Origin: Burkholderiales bacterium | GTDB lineage: Bacteria > Pseudomonadota > Gammaproteobacteria > Burkholderiales > Burkholderiaceae_C | NCBI GenBank assembly: GCA_029268225.1 | Contig: JAJUGJ010000005.1 | Location: forward strand, 124,001-188,000 | Direction of reading: 5' to 3' | DNA: 64,000 bases | In this document: one piece after another, positions 1 to 12,700 of the stretch | Layout: the number at the start of each line of letters is the position of its first letter | Numbering within the stretch: position 1 is the first letter of the stretch | Translations under genes and position numbers: made by a program | Notes under the pieces: model-generated | Told to the model about the DNA's origin: nothing | What the model saw: the letters and a program-made list of their open reading frames with translations, nothing else | Databases searched by the model: none

Positions 1-407
1 AGAAGCCCAGCCAGCTCTCGGGTGGCATGAAGCAGCGCGTGGGCATTGCGCGCGCCTTCTCGATCCAGCCCAAGATGCTCCTGCTCGACGAGCCTTTCGG
101 CGCGCTCGATGCGTTGACGCGCGGCACGATCCAGGACGAGCTGATGGGCATCGTGCGCGAGACGCATCAGACGGTGTTCATGATCACGCACGATGTGGAC
201 GAGGCCATCTTGCTGGCCGATCGCATCCTGCTGATGAGCAACGGGGCCGAGACCCCCGATGGCTACAAGCCCGGCGGCATCGCCGAGGTGGTGGTCAACC
301 CGCTGCCGCGCGAGCGCACCCGCGCCAGCTTGCATCACCTCGATGGCTACTACGACCTGCGCAACCACATCGTCGATTTCCTGGTGTCGCGTGCCAAGGC
401 GCATTGA
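1..407 (+). CDS. Nitrate/cyanate-type ABC transporter ATP-binding protein, C-terminal part
   Basis: The reading frame is open from the window edge; the visible part begins at the ABC signature (QLSGGMKQR), followed by Walker B (MLLLDEPFGALD) and the H-loop histidine (MITHDVDEA). The N-terminal Walker A half lies outside the window. The run LDALTRGTIQDEL and the late segment rich in VVVNPLPRER are like NrtD/CynD/SsuB/TauB-class ATPases, which energise uptake of small anions through an inner-membrane permease. Cyanase starts about 50 bases downstream on the same strand, so a cyanate (or nitrate/cyanate) substrate is the best inference. ATPase identity is secure; substrate is inferred from context only. 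Confidence 0.85.
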   Translation, partial: KPSQLSGGMKQRVGIARAFSIQPKMLLLDEPFGALDALTRGTIQDELMGIVRETHQTVFMITHDVDEAILLADRILLMSNGAETPDGYKPGGIAEVVVNPLPRERTRASLHHLDGYYDLRNHIVDFLVSRAKAH

Positions 408-459
408 CGCTTCCCCGACCTTTCACGACTTGTTTTCTTTCACCCAGACAGGAGTTTTC

Positions 460-903
460 ATGAACCGCATGGACGTCACCGAAAAAATCATCAGCGCCAA
501 GGTGTCCAAGGGCATCAAGTGGGAAGACGTGGCTCAGAAAGTGGGCCTGTCCAAGGAATGGACCACCGCCGCGTGCTTGGGCCAGATGACGCTGGACGCC
601 AACCAGGCCGCCATCGTGGGCGACATCTTTGACCTGACCGAAGAAGAGCGCAAGTGGCTGCAAGTGGTGCCTTACAAGGGCTCGCTCCCCACGCCGGTGC
701 CCACCGATCCGCTGATCTACCGCTGGTATGAAGTCGTCAGCGTCTATGGCAGCACCATCAAGGAGCTGATCCACGAAGAGTTCGGTGACGGCATCATGAG
801 CGCCATCGATTTCAGCATGGACATCCAGCGTCAGGCCGACCCCAAGGGCGACCGCGTCAACGTCGTGCTGTCGGGCAAGTTCCTGCCCTACAAGCAGTAC
901 TGA
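460..903 (+). CDS. cynS: Cyanate hydratase (cyanase)
   Basis: Cyanase converts cyanate and bicarbonate to ammonia and CO2 (through carbamate), detoxifying cyanate and supplying nitrogen. The product is 147 aa, slightly shorter than the 156-aa E. coli enzyme. An N-terminal helical domain is followed by the conserved C-terminal catalytic domain. The known catalytic triad aligns here as Arg88, Glu91 (in IYRWYE) and Ser114 (in GDGIMSAIDF). The start ATG at 460 is chosen because a good ribosome-binding site (GGAG) lies just upstream; an in-frame extension further upstream overlaps the ABC gene and looks like shadow. It is probably cotranscribed with the ABC ATPase before it and with the sigma-54 activator 11 bases after it. 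Confidence 0.97.
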   Translation: MNRMDVTEKIISAKVSKGIKWEDVAQKVGLSKEWTTAACLGQMTLDANQAAIVGDIFDLTEEERKWLQVVPYKGSLPTPVPTDPLIYRWYEVVSVYGSTIKELIHEEFGDGIMSAIDFSMDIQRQADPKGDRVNVVLSGKFLPYKQY

Positions 904-914
904 TCGCCCGCGCG

Positions 915-2600
<1,686 letters not shown>

Positions 2601-2603
2601 CGC

Positions 2604-3605
2604 TCACGCCAGGTCAGGGGCCTGGTACACGAGCACCTTCAAGGCGCGGTCACTCGACACATCGGCAAACGCGGCCGGGTTGGCCACCCGCTCGACAAAG
2701 CGCAGCTCCGGTGCCTCCACCGCCATCAGGTCCTGCAAGAACGCCGGCCCCAGCTTGGGCGAGTTCAGGCACAGCAGGGCATGGCCACCGGGCATCAGCA
2801 GGTCCAGCAGACGGCGCATCAGGCGGGCATAGTCCTTCTCGGCCACGAAGCTGCCCTTCTGGTAGGTGGGCGGGTCGAGGATGATGAGGTCGTAAGGGCC
2901 GCTGCGGTTGATCTTGCCCCAGGAGCTGAAGATGTCGTGCGGCAGAAAGCTCACGTCCGACGTGATGCCGTTGAGGTGGTGGTTCTGCTTGCCAATCGAC
3001 AGGGCGCCAGCGGCCATGTCCACATTGATGACCTGGCGGGCGCCGGCCTGCATGGCCACGACCGAGAAGGCGCAGGTGTAGGCAAACAGGTTGAGGACCT
3101 TGAAGCGTGGGTTCGTGGCGCTCGCCTGGGCCACGTGTTCGCGCACCCAACGGCGGCCTTCGGCCATGTCCAGAAACAGGCCGTGGTTGAAGCCGCGCAT
3201 CAGGTGCACCTTGAACTGCGCGCCTTGTTCGCTGACCACATGCGGGTCGGGCACGGCGCCGCACAGCAGGCGGGTGTCGGCACGCACCTCGTCGCGGTGC
3301 TGGAAGACCAGGTTCAAGGGCTGGTCCGGCATCAGTGCCGCCCAACGGGCCTGCAGCGCGGCCTGGATGGGGGCCAGTTCGGCCTCGCTCACCGCTTGGT
3401 AGCAGGTCAGCAGCAAGACCGGGGGATACCAGTCCAGCGCCCAGGGCTCACTACCGGGGTACACGCCACCGCGACCGTGGAACAGGCGTTGGGCATCAGA
3501 GGGCAGCGTCATCGTGGCGATGGCGTCGAGCAGGGCTTGTGGGGTCACGGCAGGGCAGCGAGGCAGAAAAGGGGGGCGACAAGGCAGGCGTGTATTGTCG
3601 GGCAT
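2604..3605 (-). CDS. Class I SAM-dependent methyltransferase, RlmI/RlmK-like
   Basis: A 333-aa protein if started at the ATG at 3605 (MPDNTRL); an ATG five codons earlier (3620) is possible. The C-terminal half is a Rossmann methyltransferase: motif I LNLFAYTCAFSVVA with an acidic end of strand 2 (INVDMAAGAL), and motif IV LIILDPPTYQKGSF. The DPPTY/F motif and the LFAYTCAF motif are typical of the COG1092 family that methylates 23S rRNA cytosines or guanines. The N-terminal part lacks an obvious PUA domain, so the exact substrate is unclear. It is convergent with the sigma-54 activator, with three bases between the stop codons. Confidence 0.8.
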   Translation of the reverse strand: MPDNTRLPCRPPFLPRCPAVTPQALLDAIATMTLPSDAQRLFHGRGGVYPGSEPWALDWYPPVLLLTCYQAVSEAELAPIQAALQARWAALMPDQPLNLVFQHRDEVRADTRLLCGAVPDPHVVSEQGAQFKVHLMRGFNHGLFLDMAEGRRWVREHVAQASATNPRFKVLNLFAYTCAFSVVAMQAGARQVINVDMAAGALSIGKQNHHLNGITSDVSFLPHDIFSSWGKINRSGPYDLIILDPPTYQKGSFVAEKDYARLMRRLLDLLMPGGHALLCLNSPKLGPAFLQDLMAVEAPELRFVERVANPAAFADVSSDRALKVLVYQAPDLA

Positions 3606-3699
3606 GACCTTGCGCCTCACCCGGCGTCTGCAGCTTTGCTAACCTGCCAGCCTGCGCACCCCGTGCGCGGCCTGACACCGATTCTCTGGAGCGCCTGAC

Positions 3700-4593
3700 A
3701 TGAGCGACACACGCGACGATGCCCCCGGCTACACCCCGCCCGCCATCTGGACCTGGACCCCAGGCCACGGCGGCCGTTTCGCCAACATCAACCGCCCCAT
3801 CGCCGGCCCCACGCACGAGCAGGATCTGCCCGTGGGGAAGCACCCGCTGCAGCTCTACTCGCTGGGCACGCCCAATGGCGTGAAGGTGACGGTGATGCTC
3901 GAGGAGCTGCTGGCCGCGGGCCACCCCGGGGCCGAGTACGACGCCTGGCTGATCCGCATCAACGAAGGTGCCCAGTTCGGCTCGGGCTTTGTCGAGGTCA
4001 ACCCCAACTCCAAGATCCCGGCCTTGATGGACCGCAGTGGCCCCGAGCCCATCCGCGTCTTCGAGTCTGGCGCCATCCTGATGTACCTGGCCGAGAAGTT
4101 CGGCGCTTTCCTGCCCACCGCGCCCGCCCAGCGTGCCGAGTGCCTGTCGTGGCTGTTCTGGCAAGTGGGCAGCACGCCCTTCCTGGGCGGCGGCTTCGGC
4201 CACTTCTACGCTTACACCCCGGTCAAGCTCGAGTACCCCATCGACCGCTACGCCATGGAGGTCAAGCGCCAGATGGACGTGCTCAACCGCCACCTGGCCA
4301 CGCACCGCTACATGGTGGGCGACGAGTACACCATCGCCGACATGGCCATCTGGCCCTGGTACGGCGCCTTGTCCAAAGGCCAGCTCTACGAAGCTGGGGA
4401 ATTCCTGCAGGTGCACGAGTACACCCATGTCGTACGCTGGGCGGATGAGATCGCGAAGCGTCCGGCGGCGCGACGGGGACGCATGGTCAACCGCGTGATG
4501 GGCGACCCGGCCAGCCAGTTGCACGAACGGCATGACGCCCGTGATTTCGAGACGAACACCCAGGACAAGTTGTATGCCCCTGACCCTCTATGA
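3700..4593 (+). CDS. yghU: YghU-like glutathione S-transferase / disulfide-bond oxidoreductase
   Basis: The 297-aa product has the size and landmarks of E. coli YghU (about 288 aa), a Nu-class GST that binds two glutathiones and has disulfide reductase activity. Visible landmarks are the N-terminal extension ending PVGKHPLQLYSLGTPNGVKV, the glutathione-site run VEVNPNSKIPAL, FESGAILMYLAEKFG, and the all-helical C-terminal domain with MGDEYTIADMAIWPW-like sequence. No signal peptide, so cytoplasmic. Its 3' end overlaps the next GST gene by 20 bases, so the pair is probably translationally coupled. Confidence 0.92.
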   Translation: MSDTRDDAPGYTPPAIWTWTPGHGGRFANINRPIAGPTHEQDLPVGKHPLQLYSLGTPNGVKVTVMLEELLAAGHPGAEYDAWLIRINEGAQFGSGFVEVNPNSKIPALMDRSGPEPIRVFESGAILMYLAEKFGAFLPTAPAQRAECLSWLFWQVGSTPFLGGGFGHFYAYTPVKLEYPIDRYAMEVKRQMDVLNRHLATHRYMVGDEYTIADMAIWPWYGALSKGQLYEAGEFLQVHEYTHVVRWADEIAKRPAARRGRMVNRVMGDPASQLHERHDARDFETNTQDKLYAPDPL

Positions 4594-5209
4594 CTGTGCG
4601 ACCGCGCCTAGCCCCCGTCGTGCCCGCATCTTGCTGGCCGAAAAGGGCATCCCCCACGAGACCGTGCAGGTGGACCTGCGCACGGGCGAGCAACTGAGCG
4701 AGGCCTTTCGGGCCGTGAATCCGCTGTGCACCGTGCCGGTCCTGCGTACCGAGAGCGGCCTGCTGCTGACCGACAATGCGGCGATTGCCGCCTACGTGGA
4801 GGCGCAGTATCCCCAGCACCGATTGCTGGGTGTCTCGCCCGCTGAAAAGGCCGAAGTGGCCAGCTGGAACTGGCGCATGGAATTCGAAGGGCTGATGGCC
4901 GTGGCCGAGGCTTTTCGCAACGGGAACCTGGCCATGGCCAACCGCGCCTTGCCCGGCCCCCAGGACCACCCGCAGATCCCGGCCCTGGCCGAGCGGGGCG
5001 TGCTGCGGACACAGCAGTTTTTTGACATGCTCAATGAACGTCTGGCCGATCGGGCCTTCATTGCCACGGAGCGTTTCAGCATCGCCGACATCACCGCGGT
5101 GGTGGCCGTCGACTTTGCGCGGGTCATCAAGGTGCGTGTCACCGAGGCGCACCCGCACTTGATGCGCTGGCGGGCCGCCATGGCCGAGCGACCGTCGATG
5201 TCGCTGTGA
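4574..5209 (+). CDS. Glutathione S-transferase family protein
   Basis: A 211-aa two-domain GST. The thioredoxin-like N-terminal domain begins LTLYDCATAPSPRRARILLAEKGIP; the glutathione-binding segment is NPLCTVPVLRTESGLLLTDNAAIAAY. The helical C-terminal domain contains the N-capping-box region FSIADITAVVAVDFA. The ATG at 4574 gives a canonical GST N terminus and lies inside the end of the YghU-like gene; an ATG 14 codons earlier would add non-family residues. Cytosolic; probably conjugates electrophiles to glutathione or acts as a peroxidase. The physiological substrate cannot be told from the sequence. Confidence 0.9.
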   Translation: MPLTLYDCATAPSPRRARILLAEKGIPHETVQVDLRTGEQLSEAFRAVNPLCTVPVLRTESGLLLTDNAAIAAYVEAQYPQHRLLGVSPAEKAEVASWNWRMEFEGLMAVAEAFRNGNLAMANRALPGPQDHPQIPALAERGVLRTQQFFDMLNERLADRAFIATERFSIADITAVVAVDFARVIKVRVTEAHPHLMRWRAAMAERPSMSL

Positions 5210-5237
5210 GGGCACAATGGGCGCGGCGTAGGTTTCC

Positions 5238-6098
5238 GTGCCGCAAGGCCTTGTGTCAGACGTGAGTGTTGCCAGTCCCCTTCCCTTGTTGATCGTGGTC
5301 GTGCTGGCCGGGCTGTGGATGGTCTGGCTGTGGCGCCAGCCCCGTCGTCAGGCGCACCGTCGGGAACGCTGGCAGGCGGCCCCTTTCCCGGAAGCCTGGG
5401 AGCGCATCTTGCGCCGACGGGTGCCCTTGACCCGCAGCATGCCACCTGACTTGCTGGCACAGCTCAAGCGGCATATCCAGGTCTTCGTCGCAGAGAAGGC
5501 CTTCATTGGCTGCGAAGGCCAACCCATCACCGACGAGGTGCGCATCACGGTGGCGGCCCAGGCTTGCCTGTTGTTGCTCAACCGCCCCACCGACTACTAC
5601 CCGCGTCTGCGCCAGATCCTGGTCTATCCCCGCGCTTTTTGGGTGCCTCGCACCCAGCCCGATGAGCACGGCCTCGTGCATGCCGACGACGAGTTGCGCG
5701 CCGGGGAGTCGTGGGACGAGGGGCAGGTGATCCTGGCTTGGGATGAGGCCCGTGATGGCGCCCGCATTCCGGATGACGCGTTCAACGTCGTGCTGCACGA
5801 GTTTGCCCACCAGCTCGATGCCGAGAACGGCCTGAGCAACGGGGCGCCCGATCTGGGCAGCCCGCATCGCCATGCACGCTGGGCTGAGGTGATGCGGGCG
5901 GCCTTCGCCGAGTTGCAAGATCAGGTGGCGCGTGGCGAGGAAACCGTGCTCGATCCCTACGGGGCCAGCGAGCCGGTGGAGTTCTTTGCCGTGGCCACCG
6001 AGGCCTTCTTCGAGCGGGCGCAGGATCTCAAGCAGGTCCAGCCGGCGCTGTATGCCGAGCTGGCGGGCTTCTACCGAGTGGATCCGGCTGGCTGGTGA
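5238..6098 (+). CDS. mtfA: MtfA-like zinc-dependent peptidase (M90 family)
   Basis: A 286-aa member of the MtfA/M90 metallopeptidases. The zinc motif HEFAHQLD is near residue 187, followed by DAENG as in the family. Upstream is the conserved run VYPRAFWVP and the WDEGQVILAWDEA segment. E. coli MtfA (about 265 aa) binds the repressor Mlc and so affects glucose PTS expression, and has aminopeptidase activity. This copy carries an extra N-terminal hydrophobic stretch (residues about 12-30, LLIVVVLAGLWMVWLW) that looks like a membrane anchor. It starts at a non-ATG or weak start soon after the GST gene; the exact start is uncertain. Confidence 0.85.
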   Translation: MPQGLVSDVSVASPLPLLIVVVLAGLWMVWLWRQPRRQAHRRERWQAAPFPEAWERILRRRVPLTRSMPPDLLAQLKRHIQVFVAEKAFIGCEGQPITDEVRITVAAQACLLLLNRPTDYYPRLRQILVYPRAFWVPRTQPDEHGLVHADDELRAGESWDEGQVILAWDEARDGARIPDDAFNVVLHEFAHQLDAENGLSNGAPDLGSPHRHARWAEVMRAAFAELQDQVARGEETVLDPYGASEPVEFFAVATEAFFERAQDLKQVQPALYAELAGFYRVDPAGW

Positions 6099-6140
6099 GC
6101 CAGCGCTCATCCATGCAGACGTCGCCCTGATCCAGCATGC

Positions 6141-6164
6141 AAAACGGCCTCCGAAGAGGCCGTT
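6141..6164 (-). terminator. Rho-independent terminator of icd
   Basis: A 9-bp perfect stem (AACGGCCTC / GAGGCCGTT) closes on a 4-base loop at 6143-6164. Read on the minus strand the stem is followed by TTTT, so it fits termination of the isocitrate dehydrogenase mRNA, whose stop is about 50 bases before it. It also sits after mtfA and could act weakly on the plus strand, where no T-run follows. Confidence 0.8.
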
Positions 6165-6214
6165 GAGCACGACGCGCCGCTGGGCGCGTGTCATGCCATC
6201 GGGGCAGTCGCCGA

Positions 6215-8455
6215 TCAGGCTGCCAGCACGCTCGCCAGGGCGGCGTTGAAGGTGGCGCTGGGGCGCATCACGGCGTCCAGCTTGGCGGTGTCCGGCATGT
6301 AGTAGCCGCCGATGTCGGCCGGCTTGCCTTGCACGGCCGCCAGTTCGGCCACGATGGTGGCTTCCTGGGCGGCCAGGGCCTGGGCCAGCGGGGCGAACTT
6401 CGCAGCCAGGGCGGCATCGTCTGTTTGCGCCGCCAACTCCTGGGCCCAGTACATCGCCAGGTAGAACTGACTGCCGCGGTTGTCCAGCTGGCCGGTCTTG
6501 GGCGACGGGTTCTTGTTGTTCTCCAGCAGCTTGCCCGTGGCGGCGTCCAGCGTCTTGGCCAGGATCTTGGCCTGCGCGTTGCCGGTCTTCAGGCCCAGGT
6601 CTTCCAGCGACACGGCCAGCGCCAGGAACTCACCCAGCGAGTCCCAGCGCAGGTGGTTTTCTTCCACCAGTTGCTTGACGTGCTTCGGCGCCGAGCCACC
6701 TGCGCCGGTTTCGTACATGCCGCCACCGGCCATCAGCGGAACGATGGAGAGCATCTTGGCGCTGGTGCCCAGTTCCATGATGGGGAACAGGTCGGTCAGG
6801 TAGTCGCGCAGGATGTTGCCGGTCACCGAGATGGTGTCCTTGCCGCGGATCACGCGCTCCAGGGTGTAACGCATCGCGCGCACCTGCGACATGATCTGGA
6901 TGTCCAGACCGGTCGTGTCGTGGTCCTTCAGGTAACGCTCGACCTTCTTGCGCAGCTCGGCCTCGTGCGGGCGGTAGGCGTCCAGCCAGAACACGGCGGG
7001 CATGCCCGAGTGGCGGGCTCGGGTCACGGCCAGCTTCACCCAGTCGCGGATCGGGGCGTCCTTGACCTGGCACATGCGCCAGATATCGCCTTCCTCCACG
7101 TTCTGCGACAGCAGGATCTCGCCGGTGGCGATGTCGACGATGTTGGCCACGCCGGCTTCCGGGATCTCGAAGGTCTTGTCGTGCGAGCCGTACTCTTCGG
7201 CCTGCTGGGCCATCAGGCCGACGTTGGGCACGGTGCCCATGGTGCGCGGGTCGAAGTTGCCGTTGGTCTTGCAGAAGTTGATCATCTCCTGGTAGATGCG
7301 GGCAAAGGTCGACTCGGGGATCACGGCCTTGGTGTCCTTCGGACGGCCGTCGGCGCCCCACATCTTGCCGCCGATGCGGATCATGGCGGGCATCGAGGCG
7401 TCCACGATCACGTCGTTGGGGGCGTGCAGGTTGGAGATGCCCTTGGCCGAGTCCACCATGGCCAGCTCGGGGCGGTGCTCGTGGCAGGCGTGCAGGTCCT
7501 GGATGATCTCGTCACGTTGCGAACTGGGCAGTTGCTCGATCTTGTCGTACAGGTTGACCAGGCCGTTGTTGACGTTCACGCCCAGCTCGTCAAAGAGCTT
7601 GCCGTGCTTCTCGAAGGCTTCCTTGTAGAAGATCTTGACGGCGTGGCCGAACACGATGGGGTGCGAGACCTTCATCATCGTGGCCTTGACGTGCAGCGAC
7701 AGCATCACGCCGGTCTTGCGGGCGTCTTCGAATTGCTCTTCGTAGAAGGCGCACAGGGCCTTCTTGCTCATGAACATGCTGTCGATGATCTCGCCTTCCA
7801 GCAGGGACACCTTGGGCTTGAGCACAATGGTCTTGCCGCTGGCGGTCACCAGCTCCATCTTCACGTCACGGGCCTTGTCCAGGGTCATGGACTTTTCACC
7901 GTGGTAGAAGTCGCCGTGCTTCATCGTGGCGACGTGGGTACGCGAAGCCTGGCTCCAATCCCCCATGCTGTGCGGGTTCTTGCGGGCGTAGTTCTTGACG
8001 GCGGCGGGGGCGCGGCGGTCGGAGTTGCCTTCACGCAGCACGGGGTTCACGGCGCTGCCCAGGCACTTGGCGTAGCGGGCGCGGATGGCCTTTTCTTCCT
8101 CGGTCTTGGGGTCTTCCGGAAAGTCGGGGACGGCGTAGCCCTTGCCTTGCAGTTCCTTGATGGCGCTGACCAGCTGGTGCACCGAGGCGCTGATGTTGGG
8201 CAGCTTGATGATGTTGGTGTCGGGCAGCAGCGTCAGGCGGCCGAGTTCGGCCAGGTTGTCCGGCACGCGCTGCGCTTCGGTCAGGAAATCGGGGAACTCG
8301 CCCAGGATGCGGGCGGCCACCGAGATGTCGCTGGTCGTGACGTTGATGCCGGCCGGCGCAGCGAAGGTGCGGACGATCGGTAAGAAGGAGCTGGTCGCCA
8401 GCAGCGGCGCCTCGTCGGTCAGGGTGTAGATGATGGTGGGCTGCTGGGTGCTCAT
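6215..8455 (-). CDS. icd: NADP-dependent isocitrate dehydrogenase, monomeric type
   Basis: A 746-aa enzyme converting isocitrate plus NADP+ to 2-oxoglutarate, CO2 and NADPH in the TCA cycle. Length and sequence match the monomeric IDH family (about 740 aa), not the 45-kDa dimeric form: [21 protein letters not shown] at the N terminus, [17 protein letters not shown]-type and [22 protein letters not shown] runs, and [11 protein letters not shown]-like substrate region (seen as [11 protein letters not shown]). Start ATG at 8455 is chosen because all family homology begins there; the open frame upstream is not conserved in character. It is transcribed alone and ends in a clear terminator. Divergent from the following diguanylate cyclase. 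Confidence 0.96.
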   Translation of the reverse strand: MSTQQPTIIYTLTDEAPLLATSSFLPIVRTFAAPAGINVTTSDISVAARILGEFPDFLTEAQRVPDNLAELGRLTLLPDTNIIKLPNISASVHQLVSAIKELQGKGYAVPDFPEDPKTEEEKAIRARYAKCLGSAVNPVLREGNSDRRAPAAVKNYARKNPHSMGDWSQASRTHVATMKHGDFYHGEKSMTLDKARDVKMELVTASGKTIVLKPKVSLLEGEIIDSMFMSKKALCAFYEEQFEDARKTGVMLSLHVKATMMKVSHPIVFGHAVKIFYKEAFEKHGKLFDELGVNVNNGLVNLYDKIEQLPSSQRDEIIQDLHACHEHRPELAMVDSAKGISNLHAPNDVIVDASMPAMIRIGGKMWGADGRPKDTKAVIPESTFARIYQEMINFCKTNGNFDPRTMGTVPNVGLMAQQAEEYGSHDKTFEIPEAGVANIVDIATGEILLSQNVEEGDIWRMCQVKDAPIRDWVKLAVTRARHSGMPAVFWLDAYRPHEAELRKKVERYLKDHDTTGLDIQIMSQVRAMRYTLERVIRGKDTISVTGNILRDYLTDLFPIMELGTSAKMLSIVPLMAGGGMYETGAGGSAPKHVKQLVEENHLRWDSLGEFLALAVSLEDLGLKTGNAQAKILAKTLDAATGKLLENNKNPSPKTGQLDNRGSQFYLAMYWAQELAAQTDDAALAAKFAPLAQALAAQEATIVAELAAVQGKPADIGGYYMPDTAKLDAVMRPSATFNAALASVLAA

Positions 8456-8693
8456 AACTTGCTTTCCGGATAGGGATGAGAACAATGCCGCCGGCTGGAT
8501 CACAGTTACGGCGGGCATCACGGTGCCATGGTTTTGGCAAAGGCGTAACGATATCGCCTCTGGCGGCGAAATGCTTGCCTGGGGACAAGAAGTCGAGCGA
8601 TGATCTCTGCCGTATGGCCGGTGCAAGCAGGAGATGTGCCGCAGCGCTGCGCCAACTTGGGGCACACTGAACCCTCCATCGTTCGAACCCGTC

Positions 8694-9785
8694 ATGAGCA
8701 CCTCTGACCCCGTCCCCTCGGATGACGCCCTCGACGCCGCCCGGCTGGACCCGGCTCGGCTGCAGGCTGTGCGTGACACGGGGCTGCTGGACACGCCGCC
8801 GGAGGAAAGCTTCGACCGGCTCACTCGCCTGGCCACCATGCTGCTGGAGGTGCCCGCGACCTTCGTGTCCCTGGTGGATGCCGAGCGAGACTTCTACAAG
8901 AGCGCTGTGGGGTTTGGCGAGCCTCTGGCCAGTGAACGCGAACTCAAGGGCCGCACCTTCTGCCATTTCGCCTTGCTCTCGCCCAGACCCCTGCTGCTGG
9001 ACGATGTTCTGGTCTTGCCGGGATTGGCGGCGGTGCCCACCGTGCGCACCCTGGGCGTGCGGGCCTATGCGGGGGTGCCTCTGGTGACGCCTGACGGGCA
9101 GATTCTGGGCAGCTTTTGTGCGGTGGACATGCAGCCGCGCCAATGGACCGAGCGCGATGTGGCAGTGCTGACCGAGTTGGCCCATGCCACCCTGCGCGAG
9201 ATCACCTTGCGCCAGGCGCTGGTGCGGCTGGCCGAGGCCAACCGCTTGCTGGCCGAGGAGATGCACAAGGTGGGCGTGCTCAACGAACGCCTGTCCGAAC
9301 TGGCGCACACCGATGCCCTCACCGGCCTGTACAACCGCCGCGCCTACGATCAGGAGCTGGCACGGGAGTGGCGGCGTGTGCAGCGCAACGGTGCGGCGCT
9401 GAGTGTGTTGTTGATCGATGCCGATCACTTCAAGTCGATCAACGACCAGCATGGCCATGCCGTCGGTGACCAGGTTTTGCAGGCCTTGGCCGCCTTGATC
9501 CAGCGCAGCGCCCGCGAGATCGATGTGGCCGCACGTATCGGGGGCGAGGAGTTCGCCGTGCTGTTGAGCGACACCGGGGCCACATCCGCGCTCAACGTGG
9601 CCGAGCGCATTCGCAGCCAGATCGCCCAGTCCGACACGATGCCGGTGACCGGGGTCACCGTCAGCATCGGCGTGGCCACTTTGGCGGCGGAGGAGTCGGC
9701 CGCCAGCTTGCAGCACCGCGCCGATCAGGCGCTCTACATGGCCAAGTCACAAGGGCGCAACCGGGTGGTGTCGGCGCCCGGCTGA
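8694..9785 (+). CDS. GAF-GGDEF diguanylate cyclase
   Basis: A 363-aa cytosolic protein: GAF domain at about residues 30-170 ([16 protein letters not shown] start, typical of GAF-cyclases), a helical linker, and a GGDEF domain at about 205-363. The active-site loop reads GGEEF near residue 282, so cyclase activity (2 GTP to c-di-GMP) is expected. A product-inhibition I-site RxxD is present exactly five residues upstream (REID). The ATG at 8694 is preferred over an in-frame start 20 codons earlier because the family sequence begins here. It converges with the large GGDEF-EAL gene, 11 bases apart. Confidence 0.93.
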   Translation: MSTSDPVPSDDALDAARLDPARLQAVRDTGLLDTPPEESFDRLTRLATMLLEVPATFVSLVDAERDFYKSAVGFGEPLASERELKGRTFCHFALLSPRPLLLDDVLVLPGLAAVPTVRTLGVRAYAGVPLVTPDGQILGSFCAVDMQPRQWTERDVAVLTELAHATLREITLRQALVRLAEANRLLAEEMHKVGVLNERLSELAHTDALTGLYNRRAYDQELAREWRRVQRNGAALSVLLIDADHFKSINDQHGHAVGDQVLQALAALIQRSAREIDVAARIGGEEFAVLLSDTGATSALNVAERIRSQIAQSDTMPVTGVTVSIGVATLAAEESAASLQHRADQALYMAKSQGRNRVVSAPG

Positions 9786-9796
9786 GCGAGTCTGGC

Positions 9797-12700
9797 TCAG
9801 GTCTGCGTCAGCAGGGCCCGGCAGGCGTCGGCGGTGGCGGGCCGACCAATCAGGTAGCCCTGCGCTTCGTCGCACCCGATGTCGGTCAACACCTGGCGTT
9901 GCGCCGGGGTTTCCACGCCCTCGGCGATCACCGTCAGTTGCAGGTTGTGGCCCAACTGGACAATGGCCTTGACGATGGAGGCGCCGTCGGCATCGGTGAG
10001 CATGTCGCGCACGAAGGACTGGTCGATCTTGAGCTTGTCCACGGCCAGTCGCTTCAGGTAGGACAGGCTGGAATAGCCGGTGCCGAAATCGTCGATCGAG
10101 AGCTTGACGCCAAGCGCCTTGAGCCCTTGCAGGGTGGCGATGGTGCTGTCGACGTCTTGCAGCAGGATGGATTCGGTCAGCTCCAGCTCCAGCAGGTGGG
10201 CGGGCAGGCCGCTGGCGCGCAAGGCCTCGCGCACCAGGGCCAGCACGTCGCCGCGCTTGAACTGCAGGGCCGAGAGGTTGACGGCCACCACCGGGGGCTG
10301 AGGCAGGGCATCGGCCCAGACGCAGCCTTGGCGGCAGGCTTCGCGCAGCACCCATTCGCCGATCGGGATGATGTGGCCGCTGCGCTCGGCCAGGGCGATG
10401 AATTGTCCGGGTGGCAGCAGACCCGCTTCGGGGTGTTGCCAGCGCACCAGGGCCTCCACGCCGACGATGCGGCCGCTGCGCAGGTCGAGCTGGGGCTGAT
10501 AGTGCAGGCGGAACTCCTCGCGGCGCACAGCCTGCGCCAGCGCCCCGGTCAGTCGGATCTGGTCGACCAGCCCGGCGTTCATCTCGTGCGAGAAGAAGCG
10601 GTAGGCGTTGCGTCCCGCTTCCTTGGCGCTGTTGACGGCGGTGTGGGCGTGGCGGAACAGGGTGTCGAAATCATCCCCGTCGGCAGGGAAGAGGGCGATG
10701 CCGATGGAGCAGGAAGCGTTGAGGGCGTGCTCCCCCACCTGGAAGGGTTCGTTGAAGGCTTTGCTGACCGTGTCGGCCAGGCCGGCGATGCGGGCCAGGT
10801 CGTCCGGGCCGGTCAGCAGCACCACGAACTCGTCGCCGCTCATGCGGCTGATGGTGGCGCTGGGGGGCAGGCACTGGCGCAGGCGTTCGACGGCCAGCAC
10901 CAGCACCTGATCGCCCACGGCATAGCCCAGGCTGTCGTTGATGTGCTTGAAGTGATCCAGGTCCAGGTAGAGCAGCGTCAGCGTGCGTTGCTCGCTGCGG
11001 GCCACGGTGGCCGCGTGTGCAAAGCGGTCACCCAGCAGCAGGCGGTTGGGCAGGTGGGTGAGCGGGTCGTAATGCGAGAGGAAGTCCACCCGGGCTTTGA
11101 CCTCGGCGTGTTCGGCGCGGGCGCGCAGGGCACTGATGCCATAAGCCAGGTCGTTGGCCAGCTCCATCAGCAGGTTGAGCTCGTTGGTGTCGAAGGCGTC
11201 GGGCTCGCGGGCATACAGCGTCAGGGTGCCGAGCACGCGCGCATCGCAGATCAGAGGCAGGGCCACGCACGATTGCAGCGCCAACTCGGCAGCCTTGGCC
11301 GCCCAGGGTTGCATGCGCGGATCGCGCGGGATGTCGGTCACCAGACTGGGCTGTCCCGTGCGGATGGCCGTGCCCACCACGCCGCGGCCCCGCGCCGTGT
11401 CGGCCCAGCTGATGTTGACCTGTGCGAGGTAGCCGTTGCGATCGCCGCACTCGGCCGCCACGGTCACGCTGCGGTCTTCGTCTTGCTGGGCAAAGCCCAC
11501 CCACGCCAGGCTGTAGCCGCCGCTTTCCACGCTGAGGCGACAGATCTCGCGCAACAGCGTGGGCTCGTCCTGGGCGTGTACCAGGGCCATGTTGCAGTCG
11601 CTCAGCAGGCGCAGGTCGCGGTTGAGGCGCTGCAGCGCGCGCTCGGTCTGCTTGCTGTGGCTGACGTCCTGCATCGTGCCGATGATCTGGGTGGCCTGTC
11701 CTGCACCGTCGAACAGGGCTTCACAGCGCTGGTTGATGAACTTCACGCGACCGTCCGGCCACTGCAGGCGGTAAGCGATCTCGCAGGGGGTGTGGCTGCG
11801 CATGGCCGCCTGGAAGTCGCGGTCCACGCGTTCGCGGTCGTCCGGGTGGATGAGGGCGAGGATGGCCGCGCAGGTGGGCTCGAAGCGCGCCGGGTCTTGC
11901 TCGAAGATGCGGTAGACCTCGTGAGACCACTGCAGGGCGTGTGTGCGCAGATCGAGCTCCCAGTGGCCCAACTGGGCCAGGCGCTGGGCTTCGAGGAGGC
12001 GGGTTTCGCTGCGGTGCAACTCCGCCTGGGTGCGCTCGCGCTCGGCACTGAGGTCCTGCAGCTTGCGCTGGGTGTCGATCAGGCGGGCCAGCAGCGAGCC
12101 TTCCGGGGCATCCTGCGCCGAGCGGGTGGGCGTGAAGTTGCCCTGGCCGATGCGAGCGATCTGGGCGTGCACGTCGTCGACCGAGCCCCCCAGCACGCGG
12201 CGCAGGATCTGGGCGGCACGGAACAGCATGGCCATCAGAACGAGACCGCAGGCGATCAGGACGCCGCGCGCGTACAGCGCATGGCGCTCGGCCTGGGCCA
12301 CCGCCTGATTGGTGCGTTCACGCATCAGGGTGTGGACCCGGTCGATGGGCCCGAGGATGGCGGCTTTGGCGGCCAGGTAGCGCGCATCGTGCAGCATCTG
12401 CAGGGCCTGCGCATGACGGATCTCGGCATTGGGGCCTTCGGCATCGCGCAGGGCCATGGCCTCGCGTTCGATCTGGGTGAGTCGGTCGGAGTGCGCCTTG
12501 GCCTGGATGAGGATGTCGAGCTCCTCGGGTGGGAAGCCGGCCTGGCGCATCAGTTCGATCAAGGGGATGCGCCGGCTGCTGTCCGGGCGGGGGGGATGAC
12601 CATCGACCAGCATCAGGTCCCAATAGATCCCGCTGTAGCTTTGCGGCCGCGGGTAGAGGCCGTCGCGGATGTCAAGGATGCGCTGGTAATGCTGACGCGC

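Noticed and set aside
6188-8383. A 731-codon plus-strand frame opposite icd
   Set aside because: It mirrors the isocitrate dehydrogenase gene and has no family features.
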